In this document: in pieces, positions 37,108 through 48,041 of the stretch
Numbering within the stretch: position 1 is the first letter of the stretch
Layout: every line of letters begins with the position of its first letter
From: Euzebyales bacterium
Lineage (GTDB): Bacteria; Actinomycetota; Nitriliruptoria; Euzebyales; JAHELV01
Reading direction: 5' to 3'
DNA length: 59,876 nucleotides
Assembly (NCBI GenBank): GCA_035461305.1
Contig: DATHVN010000158.1
Coordinates: 1 to 59,876, forward strand
The notes under the pieces: model-generated
What the model was told of the DNA's origin: nothing
Database searches by the model: none
The model's input: only the letters and a program-made list of their open reading frames with translations
Translations under genes and position numbers: made by a program

Positions 37108-37656
37108 GTGGCATACGCACTCGAGCTCTTCTTCGATCCGCACGCCGAGTCCGCGGTTCGCACGATGTGGGCGAACCTGGAGGCCCGCGGCCTGCGAAGC
37201 ATGGCCACTGCCGGCCACTGCCAGCACCGTCCCCACGTGTCGCTGCTCGTCGCCGAGCGTCTCACGTTCGACCAGGCCCGTGCGGCAGTTGAGCCCCTGA
37301 CCGAGGCGACTGACGTGATCCTGCGCCTCGGATCCATCGCTGTGTTTCCGGGCCGCGCCGGTGTGGTCTACCTCGGCGTCACGCCGACCCGGCGGTTGCT
37401 GAGCCTCCACCACGAGCTGCATGCCCGCCTGGCGGCCGTGGGCGTCGAGTCGGGTCGGCACTACCTGCCCGACGCGTGGGTCCCCCATTGCACGCTGGCA
37501 CAAGGCCTGACCCACGACCAGGTCACGACGGCGGTGCACGCCGTCAAGCGGCTGCGGCCCATCGACGCCGACATCGTCGAGGTCGGCATCCAGAACACCG
37601 ACAGCGGGCGGATCACACCGATCGCGCAGCTGCCCCGCAGCCGCAGCGCCGACTGA
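37108..37656 (+). CDS. 2'-5' RNA ligase/cyclic phosphodiesterase superfamily protein
   Basis: 182 residues with the two HxT/S motifs of the 2H phosphoesterase fold: HRPHVSLLV at about residue 45 and WVPHCTLAQG at about residue 131. These catalyse hydrolysis of 2',3'-cyclic phosphates or reversible 2'-5' ligation in RNA. I chose the GTG at 37108 (VAYALELFF), which matches where the family fold begins; the frame is open upstream through the repeats. The in vivo substrate is unknown. Confidence 0.85.
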   Translation: MAYALELFFDPHAESAVRTMWANLEARGLRSMATAGHCQHRPHVSLLVAERLTFDQARAAVEPLTEATDVILRLGSIAVFPGRAGVVYLGVTPTRRLLSLHHELHARLAAVGVESGRHYLPDAWVPHCTLAQGLTHDQVTTAVHAVKRLRPIDADIVEVGIQNTDSGRITPIAQLPRSRSAD

Positions 37657-37761
37657 GACGCGGCTGCGGTCGCGGACCGCACAGGGGGCACCGGTCGATC
37701 GAAACGGTCCGCCGAGCTGTCAGACTGGCGACCCGACCCCGTCACAGGAGGACGCTGCTCG

Positions 37762-38139
37762 ATGGTGCTGTTGCACAGCCTCATGCGCTGGCTGGTCCTG
37801 CTGGCGGCGATCGCCGCCATCGTGGGCTATGGACGCGCGCGCGGCCGCAACGGCTTTGACGCCCTCACGGAGCGGCTCGGCTCGCTGTACGCCGCGGTGA
37901 TCGGGATCCAGCTGTTGCTCGGCGTCGTGCCGTGGGTGCTCCAGGGGCGCTGGAGCGGCGCGAACGTGTTCCTGTCGTTCATCCACCCGGTGATGATGCT
38001 GCTTGCGACCGGCGTCGCTTCGGCTGGAGTCGCCCGGGCGCGACGGACCCGCAGTGCGATGACCGGCCTTATCGCTGTAACCGTGAGTCTGGTCATCGTC
38101 ATCGTCGCCATCCCCTCATATGCCTGGCGGCTCGGGTGA
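37762..38139 (+). CDS. Four-helix integral membrane protein
   Basis: 125 residues with four hydrophobic spans. It begins MVLLHSLMRWLVLLAAIAA and contains a conserved-looking FLSFIHPVMMLLATGVAS; the His residues at the starts of helices 1 and 3 recall small cytochrome-b-like or heme-binding membrane proteins, but this is weak. ATG at 37762 is preceded by GGAGGACG. Its stop falls inside the first copy of a 38-base repeat. Confidence 0.75.
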   Translation: MVLLHSLMRWLVLLAAIAAIVGYGRARGRNGFDALTERLGSLYAAVIGIQLLLGVVPWVLQGRWSGANVFLSFIHPVMMLLATGVASAGVARARRTRSAMTGLIAVTVSLVIVIVAIPSYAWRLG

Positions 38140-38216
38140 GGGGCGAGCGCAGCGAGCCCGGCGGGCGGGGACTCTCACGGGTGAGGGGCGAGCGCAGCGA
38201 GCCCGGCGGGCGGGGA
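38134..38216. repeat. Identical 38-base tandem repeat flanking two genes
   Basis: Copies at 38134-38171 and 38179-38216 are identical over 38 bases (GGGTGAGGGGCGAGCGCAGC onward). The first contains the stop codon of the membrane protein; the second ends with GGGCGGGGA just before the nitrobindin GTG, where it acts as the ribosome site. Confidence 0.9.
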
Positions 38217-38221
38217 TCAAC

Positions 38222-38677
38222 GTGGTGAGGGGGCTTCTTGATGCGCTGGAGGGCGTGTGGGAGGGGCCCGGCGAAGGCCACTATCCCACCATGGAGCCGT
38301 TCGCCTACCGCGAGCAGCTGACGTTCTCGCGGCTCGGCGACAAGCCGATCCTGAGCTACACCCAGCAGACCTTGCGTGCCGGCACGGACACACCACTGCA
38401 TGCGGAGTGCGGCTACGTCCGGGTCGACCGCGACCGGGTCGAGCTGGTCATCGCGCAGCCGACCGGCTTCACGGAGATCCACCACGGCCCCAGCGCCGGC
38501 GGCGTCTACGAGCTCGGGCTGACGGCGTTCGGACGCACCGCTTCGGCACTGCGGGTCGACACGGTACGACGGCGCTGGGAGCTGCGCGGCGACGACCTGG
38601 TCGTCGATCTGTGGATGAGCTACGGCGGGGTCGTCGACGGTCACCACCTGCGGGCTCAGCTGCGTCGGCAGGGGTGA
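38222..38677 (+). CDS. Nitrobindin family heme-binding beta-barrel protein (DUF1794)
   Basis: 151 residues. The family motif GxWxGxGxGxYP is LEGVWEGPGEGHYPTMEPF at about residues 9-27, followed by EQLTF. The conserved distal histidine region near the C-terminus is DGHHLRAQLRRQG. Nitrobindins bind ferric heme and isomerise peroxynitrite. Start is GTG at 38222 or 38225; the only ribosome-like sequence (GGCGGGGA) comes from the upstream tandem repeat. Confidence 0.88.
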   Translation: MVRGLLDALEGVWEGPGEGHYPTMEPFAYREQLTFSRLGDKPILSYTQQTLRAGTDTPLHAECGYVRVDRDRVELVIAQPTGFTEIHHGPSAGGVYELGLTAFGRTASALRVDTVRRRWELRGDDLVVDLWMSYGGVVDGHHLRAQLRRQG

Positions 38678-38891
38678 GCGTGCGGGATCAGACGCCGGCG
38701 GGCACCGCGACCAGGAGTCCGGCGATCTGGTCGCCGTGGTCGTCACAACCGATGCCGATGACACAACGAGCGTTCACAGTGGCTTCGAGCCCTCACAGCC
38801 CGGTGCAGTGGTCCCCCACGCGACACCATCGACCGCAGGGCGCTCCGCGTACGCGACGGCTTCGGGTTCGCCGCCACCGGTGGGGTCGGCG
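38678..38891. other. Region ahead of chrA, no clear gene
   Basis: About 210 bases. The chrA frame is open back to 38736 but that part is low in similarity. On the minus strand a short block between stops reads CVIGIGCDDHGDQIAGLLVA; I do not recognise it and it has no start. It may be another decayed gene end. Confidence 0.3.
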
Positions 38892-40031
38892 GTGACCGCG
38901 CCCGAAGCAGAGAGGCGCGGTCGACTCGGCGAGCTCGCACGGTTGTTCGGCCGTCTCGGCGTCGTCGGGTTCGGCGGGCCGGCGGCACACATCGCGATGA
39001 TGCACGACGAGGTCGTGACGCGGCGCCGATGGCTGTCCGACGGCGCGTTCGTCGACCTCATCGGCGTGACGAACCTGATCCCCGGACCGAACTCGACCGA
39101 GATGACGATGCACGTCGGCCGGGTGCGCGCCGGCTGGCGGGGCCTGATCGTCGCGGGTGCCAGCTTCATACTGCCGGCAGCCGCGATCGTCCTGGCCTGC
39201 GCCGTGGCCTATGTCCGCTACGGCCAGACGCCCAACGGCCAGGCGCTGCTCTACGGTGTCAAGCCAGTCGTACTGGCGATCATCGGCCAGGCGCTTGTCA
39301 AGCTGGGACGCACGGCGCTGGCCGGCCGGCTGCAGTGGGTGGTGGGCGTCGCGGCGGTCGTCGCCTATGTGCTCCGCGGCAACGAGATCGCCATCCTGCT
39401 CGTCGGGGCGTTGGTCGTGCTGGCGTGGCGCACGGTCGGGCCAGCCACGGGACCGACAGGCGTGGTCGCGCTGCTGCTGGCGACCGAGCAGTCGGGATCG
39501 CTCGGGCTCGGTCGCGTCCTGGCCGTGTTCCTCAAGATCGGCGCTGTGCTCTACGGCTCCGGCTACGTCCTGCTCGCCTTCCTGCGGAGCGACCTTGTCG
39601 TCCGCCTGGACGTGCTGACCAACCAGCAACTGCTCGACGCCGTCGCCATCGGCCAGTTCACGCCGGGGCCGTTGTTCACCACCGCGACGTTCATCGGCTA
39701 CCTGATCGCGGGAGTGCCGGGCGCGGTGGTCGCCACGGTCGGGATCTTCCTGCCCGCGTTCTGCTTCGTCGCGGCGATCGGGCCGTACGTCGAACGCCTG
39801 CGCCTGCGCACGTGGACGGCCGCGCTGCTCGACGGCGTCAACGCGGCCGCCGTCGGTCTGATGGCAGGCGTGCTGCTCGAACTGACCGGCGACGCCCTCG
39901 TTGATCCTCTGACCGTCGTTCTCGCGCTGGTGACGGCTCTGCTGCTGTGGCGGACCAGCCTGAACTCGGCCTGGCTGGTCCTGGGTGGCGCGGCAATCGG
40001 GATCGCGGTTGCGGCGAGCGGCCTGATCTGA
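38892..40031 (+). CDS. chrA: Chromate transporter family protein ChrA
   Basis: CHR-family membrane protein of 379 residues built of two homologous halves. The first has VGFGGPAAHIAMMHDEVVTR and LIPGPNSTEMTMHVG; the second has FLKIGAVLYGSGYVLLAFL and GQFTPGPLFTTATFIGY, the usual paired signatures. About ten to twelve hydrophobic spans. I chose the GTG at 38892, with GGTGGGG upstream; a GTG at 38736 would add 52 low-complexity residues. Family members export chromate or act as sulfate-related antiporters. Confidence 0.9.
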   Translation: MTAPEAERRGRLGELARLFGRLGVVGFGGPAAHIAMMHDEVVTRRRWLSDGAFVDLIGVTNLIPGPNSTEMTMHVGRVRAGWRGLIVAGASFILPAAAIVLACAVAYVRYGQTPNGQALLYGVKPVVLAIIGQALVKLGRTALAGRLQWVVGVAAVVAYVLRGNEIAILLVGALVVLAWRTVGPATGPTGVVALLLATEQSGSLGLGRVLAVFLKIGAVLYGSGYVLLAFLRSDLVVRLDVLTNQQLLDAVAIGQFTPGPLFTTATFIGYLIAGVPGAVVATVGIFLPAFCFVAAIGPYVERLRLRTWTAALLDGVNAAAVGLMAGVLLELTGDALVDPLTVVLALVTALLLWRTSLNSAWLVLGGAAIGIAVAASGLI

Positions 40032-40113
40032 TGCGGAGGGCTCGCCGGGCCAGCACCCGCGTCAGATGGCGCCCGTGACCCTGACCGCACCCGGGTGCGG
40101 TTTCGGCAGGCCG

Positions 40114-41694
40114 CTACCCGGCGGCGGCGCACTCGCGTTCGATCAGCTCACGACGAAGGATCTTGCCCGACGCCGACTTCGGGATCTGCTCGACGAACTC
40201 GACGCGTCGCACCCGCTTGTGCGGTGCGACCCGCTCGGCCACGAACCCGATCAGGTCGTCGGGGTCCAGCTCGCCCCGGGACACGACGTAGGCCTTTGGC
40301 ACCTCGCCGGCCTCCTCGTCGGGGCTGGCGACCACCGCGGCGTCGGCGACCTCGGCGTGGGTCAGCAGCAGCGCCTCGAGCTCGGCGGGCGCGACCTGGA
40401 AGCCCTTGTACTTGATCAACTCCTTGACGCGATCGACGATCGCGAAGTAGCCGGCGTCGTCGACGGTGGCGATGTCGCCCGTCCGCAGCCAGCCGTCCTC
40501 GTCGATGGCTGCTGCCGTCGCCTCCGGGTTGTTGAGGTAGCCGCGCATGACCTGCGGTCCGCGCACCAGCAGCTCGCCGGGCTCGCCCACGCCGACGTCC
40601 TCGCCTGTGTCGACGTCGACCAGCCGGCACTCGGTGCCCGGGATCGGCGGACCGACCAGGGAGGGATCGATGGTCCCGGCGTCGTCGGGGTTGCTGTGGC
40701 TGACAGGGCTCAGCTCGGTCATGCCGTAGCCCTGCATGACGGTGCAGCCGATGCGCTCGGCGGTCATGCGGGCCACGTCACCGCCGAGAGGCGCCGCGCC
40801 CGACATCAGGCCGCGCACCGAGCGGAGGTCGAAGCTGTCGACGACGGGGTGCTTGGCGAGCGCGTGGACGATCGGTGGCACGACGTTGACGTAGGACACG
40901 TCGTGTGTCTGGATCAGGTCGAGGAACCGCTCGAGGTCGAACCGCGGCATCGTCACGATCGTGGCGCCTTTGAACAGCCCGTAGCACATGATCACGGTCA
41001 TGCCATAGATGTGGAAGAACGGCAGCAGGCCCAGCACCACGTCGTGGCCGCTGATCGGCACCGCGACGTGGGGCGCCATCGCATCGATCTGGACGAGGTT
41101 GGCGACGATGTTGCCATGGGTCAGCATCACGCCCTTCGACGTCCCGGTCGTGCCGCTGGAGTACGGAAGCACCGCGAGATCGGTGCCCGGGTCGATCGGC
41201 GCCGGGTCAACGGTAACGCCGTCGTCGAGCAGCGCCGCCAACGACGTCGTCTGCTCGGCCTCGCCGAGCACGATGAGCTCGCGGACGACGGTGCGCTCGA
41301 TCGCCTGCCGCGCCGGCCCGACCAGCGGGGGGACGGTCACCAGCATCGTCGCGCCGGAATCGACCAGCTGATGGTGCAGCTCGTCGGGTGTGGACAGCGG
41401 GTTGGCCGTCGTGACGACGCCGCCGAGGCTGGTCACGGCGAGGAACACCACCGCGTACTCCGGCAGGTTCGGGCTCACGATCGCGAGCACATCGCCCTTG
41501 CCGAGGCCGCGTGCCGCCAGCCCCGACGCGACGCGGGCGACGGCGCCCCCGAGCTGGCCGTAGCGCAGCGTGCGTCCCGACGGGCCATCGATCAGCGCGA
41601 CCTTGTCCGCGTGCGCCTCGACGTCGCGCAGCACGTAGGCCGGCAGCGACACGTCCGGCACCTCGACATCGGGGAACGGGCTGCGGTGGATCAT
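40114..41694 (-). CDS. Acyl-CoA ligase, AMP-forming (4-coumarate-CoA ligase type)
   Basis: Activates a carboxylic acid to its CoA thioester through an acyl-adenylate. 526 residues. ATP motif LPYSSGTTGTSKGVMLTH at about residues 175-192, LPFFHIYGM, GYGMTELSPVSH, hinge region GWLRTGDIATVDDAGYFAIV, and C-terminal catalytic lysine in PKSASGKILRRELI. The resemblance is closest to plant-like 4CL/aryl or medium-chain ligases; substrate unknown. ATG at 41694. Divergent from an SDR gene across about 155 bases holding an operator-like site. Confidence 0.9.
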   Translation of the reverse strand: MIHRSPFPDVEVPDVSLPAYVLRDVEAHADKVALIDGPSGRTLRYGQLGGAVARVASGLAARGLGKGDVLAIVSPNLPEYAVVFLAVTSLGGVVTTANPLSTPDELHHQLVDSGATMLVTVPPLVGPARQAIERTVVRELIVLGEAEQTTSLAALLDDGVTVDPAPIDPGTDLAVLPYSSGTTGTSKGVMLTHGNIVANLVQIDAMAPHVAVPISGHDVVLGLLPFFHIYGMTVIMCYGLFKGATIVTMPRFDLERFLDLIQTHDVSYVNVVPPIVHALAKHPVVDSFDLRSVRGLMSGAAPLGGDVARMTAERIGCTVMQGYGMTELSPVSHSNPDDAGTIDPSLVGPPIPGTECRLVDVDTGEDVGVGEPGELLVRGPQVMRGYLNNPEATAAAIDEDGWLRTGDIATVDDAGYFAIVDRVKELIKYKGFQVAPAELEALLLTHAEVADAAVVASPDEEAGEVPKAYVVSRGELDPDDLIGFVAERVAPHKRVRRVEFVEQIPKSASGKILRRELIERECAAAG

Positions 41695-41721
41695 CGGCTC
41701 CGAACCTTTCGGCTGCCCTGG

Positions 41722-41735
41722 TGACCAAACGAGTC
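41722..41735. promoter_or_regulatory. Operator-like half site upstream of acyl-CoA ligase
   Basis: TGACCAAACGAGTC shares its first ten bases with the perfect palindrome at 13832-13845 upstream of adh. The second half is degenerate. It lies 28 bases before the ligase start. A common TetR-type regulator is possible but speculative. Confidence 0.3.
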
Positions 41736-41849
41736 TCACCGTGGTCGCGCCGCTTGACAATGGTCTGCCGACGCACCACGAGGGCGACGTGTCAGCCGTG
41801 CGCCGACCCGGTAGCGTGCCCGCGACGGACGAGCCTGAACGGAGCACAT

Positions 41850-42627
41850 GTGGGCGTCGCGCAGCTGTTCGACCTGTCGGGCCGCACCGCGGTGATCACG
41901 GGCGGGTCCCGCGGGCTCGGCCTGCAGATCGCGGAGGCGCTCGGCGAGCAGGGCGCGCGGCTCGTGCTGACCGCCCGACGGCAGGAGCAGCTCGACCAGG
42001 CCGCGGCCAGACTGCGCGGGCAGGGCGTGACCGTGACCGCGACGGCCAGCGACCTGTCGCAGCCCGACGCCGTCGACGCCTTCGTCGACGGGGTGCTCGA
42101 GCGCCAGGACGCGATCGACATCCTGGTCAACAACGCCGGCGCGACGTTGGGGCGCCCCCGCCGAGCAACACCCACGTGACGCGTGGCACAAGGTCGTCGA
42201 CCTGAACCTGACCGCCACGTTCCTGCTCACCCAGCGGGTCGCGGCCGCCTCGATGATCCCGCGCGGCGCTGGGCGCATCGTCAACATCGCCTCGATCGCG
42301 GGCCTGCAGGGCAACAACCCCCGGATGGTGGGGACCGTCGCGTACAACACATCCAAGGGTGGGGTCATCGCGATGACCCGGGCGCTGGCCGCCGAGTGGG
42401 CGCGGCACGGCATCACCGTCAACGCGATCGCCCCGGGCTACTTCCCGACGAAGATGACGCGCGGAACCCTCGAGTACGCGCAGGAGATCATCGAGGACGC
42501 CACACCGCTGGGGCGGACTGGTGGACCCGAGGACCTCAAGGGCGTCGCGGTGCTGCTGGCCTCGGACGCCTCGGCCTACATCACGGGCCAGACGATCGCG
42601 GTCGACGGCGGCATCACCGCGGTGTGA
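41850..42627 (+). pseudogene. SDR family oxidoreductase interrupted by a one-base frameshift
   Basis: Short-chain dehydrogenase. The first half starts at GTG 41850 after GGAG and contains VITGGSRGLGLQIAEALGEQ (TGxxxGxG) and DILVNNAGAT. The frame then ends at 42179. One frame over, the protein continues (WGAPAEQHPRDAWHKVVDLN, IVNIASIAGLQGNNPRM, catalytic [26 protein letters not shown]) to a normal end, VDGGITAV, at 42627. An extra T at 42147-42148 explains the break exactly. Undamaged it would be about 258 residues, like RhlG/gluconate 5-dehydrogenase-type reductases. Both halves are otherwise intact, so a recent mutation or sequencing error is likely. Confidence 0.85.
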
Positions 42628-42679
42628 GATGATGGGGTCCACGCCCCGGACGGACCACACAGGGGCGAGAGGACGGACT

Positions 42680-43633
42680 GTGAGCGACGCACTGCCACCC
42701 GCGGGCTGGTACCCCGCGCAGGGCGATCCACCCGACATCGAGCGCTACTGGGACGGCCAGGCGTGGACGACCCAGACCCGCTCGGTGACAGCGCCGCCTC
42801 CGGTCGCACCCGAACCCACCGGCCAGTTCGGCCCCGGTGGTGCGCCGAGGGCAGCGGTGGACAGCCACGAGATCGACTACGAGATCTTCGGCGACGATCT
42901 GCAGTTCGTCGAGGTCGAGCTGGACCCGGGCGAGACGATCATTGGTGAGGCCGGCACGATGCTGGCCATGTCCGAGGGCGTGGCATTCGAGACGCGCATG
43001 GGTGACGGGACCGAACCAGGCCGGGGGGTGGTCAGCAAGCTGCTGGGCGCGGGACGCCGCGCGATCACCGGAGAGTCGCTGTTTCTGACCCACTTCACCA
43101 ACCAGGGCTCGGGCGCGGCGAAGGTCAGCTTCGCCGCGCCGTACCCCGGCAAGATCGTCCCGATCGACCTCGACGACGTCGGCAACAGGCTGATCGCACA
43201 GAAGGATGCGTTCCTGTGCGCCGCCATGGGGACCCGGGTCGGCGTGGCGTTCAACCGCAAGCTCGGGGCGGGTCTGTTCGGCGGCGATGGGTTCATCCTG
43301 CAGGACCTGCAGGGCGACGGGAAGTGCTTCCTGCACGCCGGCGGCACCGTGGTCGTTCGCGAGCTGCAGAACGAGACGCTGCGGCTCGACACCGGGTGCC
43401 TAGTCGCGCTCGAACCGACCCTGGAGTACTCGATCGAGCGTGCCGGCAGCCTCAAGACCATGGTCTTCGGTGGCGAGGGGATCTTCCTGGCGACGATCCG
43501 CGGCAGGGGCCGCGTGTGGATCCAGTCGCTGCCGTTCGCCCGCCTGGCCGCCCGCGTTGCCGCCAACGTCACGGTGCGTCGCAACGACGGCGAGAGCTCG
43601 ATGCTCGGCCAACTCGGCAACCTGTTCGAGTAG
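42680..43633 (+). CDS. DUF2510 plus AIM24/TIGR00266 domain protein
   Basis: 317 residues. The N-terminal DUF2510 motif ([20 protein letters not shown] then GQAWTTQTR) is an actinobacterial short module common on membrane or secreted proteins. The rest (about residues 65-317) is an AIM24-type beta-rich domain with [38 protein letters not shown] and [20 protein letters not shown]. Function of bacterial AIM24 proteins is not established. GTG at 42680 with GAGAGGA upstream. Confidence 0.88.
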   Translation: MSDALPPAGWYPAQGDPPDIERYWDGQAWTTQTRSVTAPPPVAPEPTGQFGPGGAPRAAVDSHEIDYEIFGDDLQFVEVELDPGETIIGEAGTMLAMSEGVAFETRMGDGTEPGRGVVSKLLGAGRRAITGESLFLTHFTNQGSGAAKVSFAAPYPGKIVPIDLDDVGNRLIAQKDAFLCAAMGTRVGVAFNRKLGAGLFGGDGFILQDLQGDGKCFLHAGGTVVVRELQNETLRLDTGCLVALEPTLEYSIERAGSLKTMVFGGEGIFLATIRGRGRVWIQSLPFARLAARVAANVTVRRNDGESSMLGQLGNLFE

Positions 43634-43644
43634 CCCACTGGCCC

Positions 43645-43678
43645 CCACGTCGCGTTCGCGGCCACGAACGCGACGTGG
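43645..43678. terminator. Perfect 14-pair hairpin after the AIM24 gene
   Basis: CCACGTCGCGTTCG and its exact complement CGAACGCGACGTGG flank a six-base loop, starting eleven bases after the stop at 43633. No T-run, but the stem strength and position suggest a factor-assisted or GC-rich intrinsic terminator before the acyl-CoA dehydrogenase operon. Confidence 0.65.
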
Positions 43679-43799
43679 TCGTCGGAGCGTCGCGCATCCG
43701 GTGCTTCGGCAGCCCCGCCCAGTGATGCCTGGTGTGCGTGATGGATGGCGGCGGAATGCTGTCGGCGAGCCGATGCCGTCGACCGTGCCTGGGGCCCAG

Positions 43800-45002
43800 A
43801 TGCAGCTCGAGATGTCAGACCGCGCACGCGACCTCCACGAGCGCCTCGTGGCGTTCATTGACGACCGCATCCATCCCAACGAGGAGACCTACGCGCAGCA
43901 GGTCGCCGAGGGCGACCGCTGGAAGTCGCCGGCGATCATCGACGAGCTCAAGAGCCGCGCCCGCGCCGCAGGGCTGTGGAACCTCTTCCTGCCCGACAGC
44001 GACCTCGGTGCGGGCCTGAGCAACCTCGAGTACGCACCGCTGTGCGAGGTGATGGGACGGGTCCTGTGGGCGCCGGAGGTCTTCAACTGCAACGCTCCCG
44101 ACACCGGCAACATGGAGGTCCTGACCCGCTACGGCACGGCCGAGCAACAGGACCGCTGGCTGCGACCGCTGCTCGACGGTGAGATCCGGTCGTGCTTCGC
44201 GATGACCGAACCCGACGTCGCGTCGTCGGACGCCACCAACATTAGCGCCAGCATCGTGCGTGACCGTGACGACTGCTTGATCAACGGCCGCAAGTGGTGG
44301 ACGACCGGTGCCGGCAACCCGCGGTGCGAGATCGCGATCGTGATGGGCAGGACCGACCCCGACGCCGAGACCTACCGGCAGCAGTCGATGATGCTGGTGC
44401 CGATGGACACTGCGGGCGTGACGGTCGAGCGGACGCTGACGGTGTTCGGCTACGACGAGGCACCCCACGGTCATGCCGAGATCACCTTCGACGACGTGCG
44501 CGTGCCGGCGGCCAACATGCTGCTCGGCGAAGGGCGCGGGTTCGAGATCGCCCAGGGCCGGCTGGGGCCCGGACGGATCCACCACTGCATGCGCCTGATC
44601 GGCCAGGCCGAGCGCGCGCTCGATGCGATGTGCCGCCGTGCGCTGGACCGGGAGGCCTTCGGCCGCCCGCTCGCCGAGCACGGGACCGTCCGCGCCGACA
44701 TCGCACGGTCCCGCATCGAGATCGACCAGGCACGGCTGCTCGTGCTCGACGCCGCCCACAAGATGGACACGGTGGGCAACAAAGCAGCCCGTGCCGAGAT
44801 CGCCATGATCAAGGTGGTCGCACCCGCGATGGCGCAGCGGGTCATCGACCGGGCCATCCAGGTGCACGGTGGCGCGGGCGTGTCGGGTGACACGTTCCTG
44901 GCGGAGGCGTGGGCAAACGCACGGACCCTGCGGCTTGCGGACGGGCCTGACGAGGTCCACGCCGAGGCCGTCGCCAGACTCGAGCTGCGCAAGCACAGGT
45001 GA
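43800..45002 (+). CDS. Acyl-CoA dehydrogenase
   Basis: FAD-dependent enzyme introducing a 2,3-double bond into acyl-CoA. 400 residues. N-terminal helical domain to about residue 130, then the flavin-binding [17 protein letters not shown] and [20 protein letters not shown]. The C-terminal helices have [38 protein letters not shown] and [20 protein letters not shown]. It resembles the ACAD10/11-like branch. I chose ATG 43800 ([10 protein letters not shown]); ATG 43776 is also in frame. The stop overlaps the phosphatase start by four bases. Confidence 0.92.
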   Translation: MQLEMSDRARDLHERLVAFIDDRIHPNEETYAQQVAEGDRWKSPAIIDELKSRARAAGLWNLFLPDSDLGAGLSNLEYAPLCEVMGRVLWAPEVFNCNAPDTGNMEVLTRYGTAEQQDRWLRPLLDGEIRSCFAMTEPDVASSDATNISASIVRDRDDCLINGRKWWTTGAGNPRCEIAIVMGRTDPDAETYRQQSMMLVPMDTAGVTVERTLTVFGYDEAPHGHAEITFDDVRVPAANMLLGEGRGFEIAQGRLGPGRIHHCMRLIGQAERALDAMCRRALDREAFGRPLAEHGTVRADIARSRIEIDQARLLVLDAAHKMDTVGNKAARAEIAMIKVVAPAMAQRVIDRAIQVHGGAGVSGDTFLAEAWANARTLRLADGPDEVHAEAVARLELRKHR

Positions 45003-45667
45003 ACCACGGGACCCGCCCAGCGATCCACTTCGTGCGCCATGGCGAGTCGGTCGCCAACGTTGCCGACCGAGCCCGTCGCGACCGTCCGGACGACAGCGAC
45101 CGGCTGTCTGATCGCGGGTGGGCGCAGGCCCGGGAGCTGGGACGTCGCCTGCGCGACAAAGGGCTCGAGGCGATCGTCGCCAGCCCGATGAGGCGTGCGC
45201 AGGAGACTGCCGCAGGCATTGCCGAGACCCTCGACCTGCCGCTGTCGACCGATCCGGACCTGTTCGAGGTCCGGCAGTGCGACGCGTTCTACGCCGCCCG
45301 CCCCGATCAGCAGCACCGGTACGCGACGCTGGCATGGATGCCCGCTGCCGACCCGACCTACGCCGAGCCGGGCGCTGAGTCCTTCGCCGACGTCGTCGCT
45401 CGGGTCCACAGGGTCCAGCAGCGCCTGCACGGTGACGCCGACCACGGGCGTGTCGTGGCCGTCAGCCACTTCGGCTTCCTGCACTGGTTCCTCGGGGTCA
45501 CGCTGTTCGGCGAGGACTTCGTGCCCGCTCACCTGCCCGCGCTGTACCGCATGGGGCATGCCAACACCGGCATCACGGTGTTCGAACGCCACGACCGCCG
45601 CGTGATGGATGGCCTCGACCTGTCCGGCTGGGTGCTGACGACCTGGAACGACCAGGCCCACCTCTGA
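44999..45667 (+). CDS. Histidine phosphatase (phosphoglycerate mutase-like) family protein
   Basis: 222 residues. The phosphohistidine motif is [12 protein letters not shown] at about residues 10-21, with second histidine in [14 protein letters not shown] and [11 protein letters not shown] between them. Such enzymes dephosphorylate small metabolites; the substrate is not predictable. GTG at 44999 overlaps the acyl-CoA dehydrogenase stop (GTGA), so the two are coupled, which may hint at a role in CoA-ester or acyl-phosphate turnover. Confidence 0.88.
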   Translation: MNHGTRPAIHFVRHGESVANVADRARRDRPDDSDRLSDRGWAQARELGRRLRDKGLEAIVASPMRRAQETAAGIAETLDLPLSTDPDLFEVRQCDAFYAARPDQQHRYATLAWMPAADPTYAEPGAESFADVVARVHRVQQRLHGDADHGRVVAVSHFGFLHWFLGVTLFGEDFVPAHLPALYRMGHANTGITVFERHDRRVMDGLDLSGWVLTTWNDQAHL

Positions 45668-45755
45668 CCGGGAGGCCGCGCCCGGAGGCGCGGACATCCC
45701 CGGTGATCCGCCACGTCGATGTCTGCCACCGGCGCGGGCGGGCAGGATGCACGGC

Positions 45756-47855
<2,100 letters not shown>

Positions 47856-47885
47856 GGGGACGCCGGCCCGTGCCCACCGGTTTCT

Positions 47886-47985
47886 GGGGACACCGCGGCG
47901 AGCCGGCGTTGGGGCGCGTCCCCACCGCCGCCGATCGGCCCAGGTCCGGGGACACCGCGGCGAGCCTGCGTTGGGGCGCGTCCCC
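47886..47985. repeat. Pair of 38-base self-complementary repeats
   Basis: Copies at 47886-47923 and 47948-47985 begin GGGGACACCGCGGCGAGCC and end GCGTCCCC, differing by one base. Each can fold on its own ends (GGGGAC/GTCCCC), and TTCTGGGGAC (47882) and GTCCCCAGAA (47980) make a larger inverted repeat. They fill the gap between the FadB-type gene and ppc and look like a REP doublet. Confidence 0.85.
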
Positions 47986-48041
47986 AGAAGGTGGCACCGA
48001 CACGAAACGTGGCCGTCACGCGCGCCGCGTAGCGTGGTGGC

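Noticed and set aside
38134-38216. CRISPR array
   Set aside because: Only two copies, seven-base spacing and no cas genes; it is a simple tandem repeat.
42140-42180. Programmed ribosomal frameshift in the SDR gene
   Set aside because: No slippery heptamer with a downstream stimulator is evident, and SDR enzymes are not known to need one; a simple insertion fits better.
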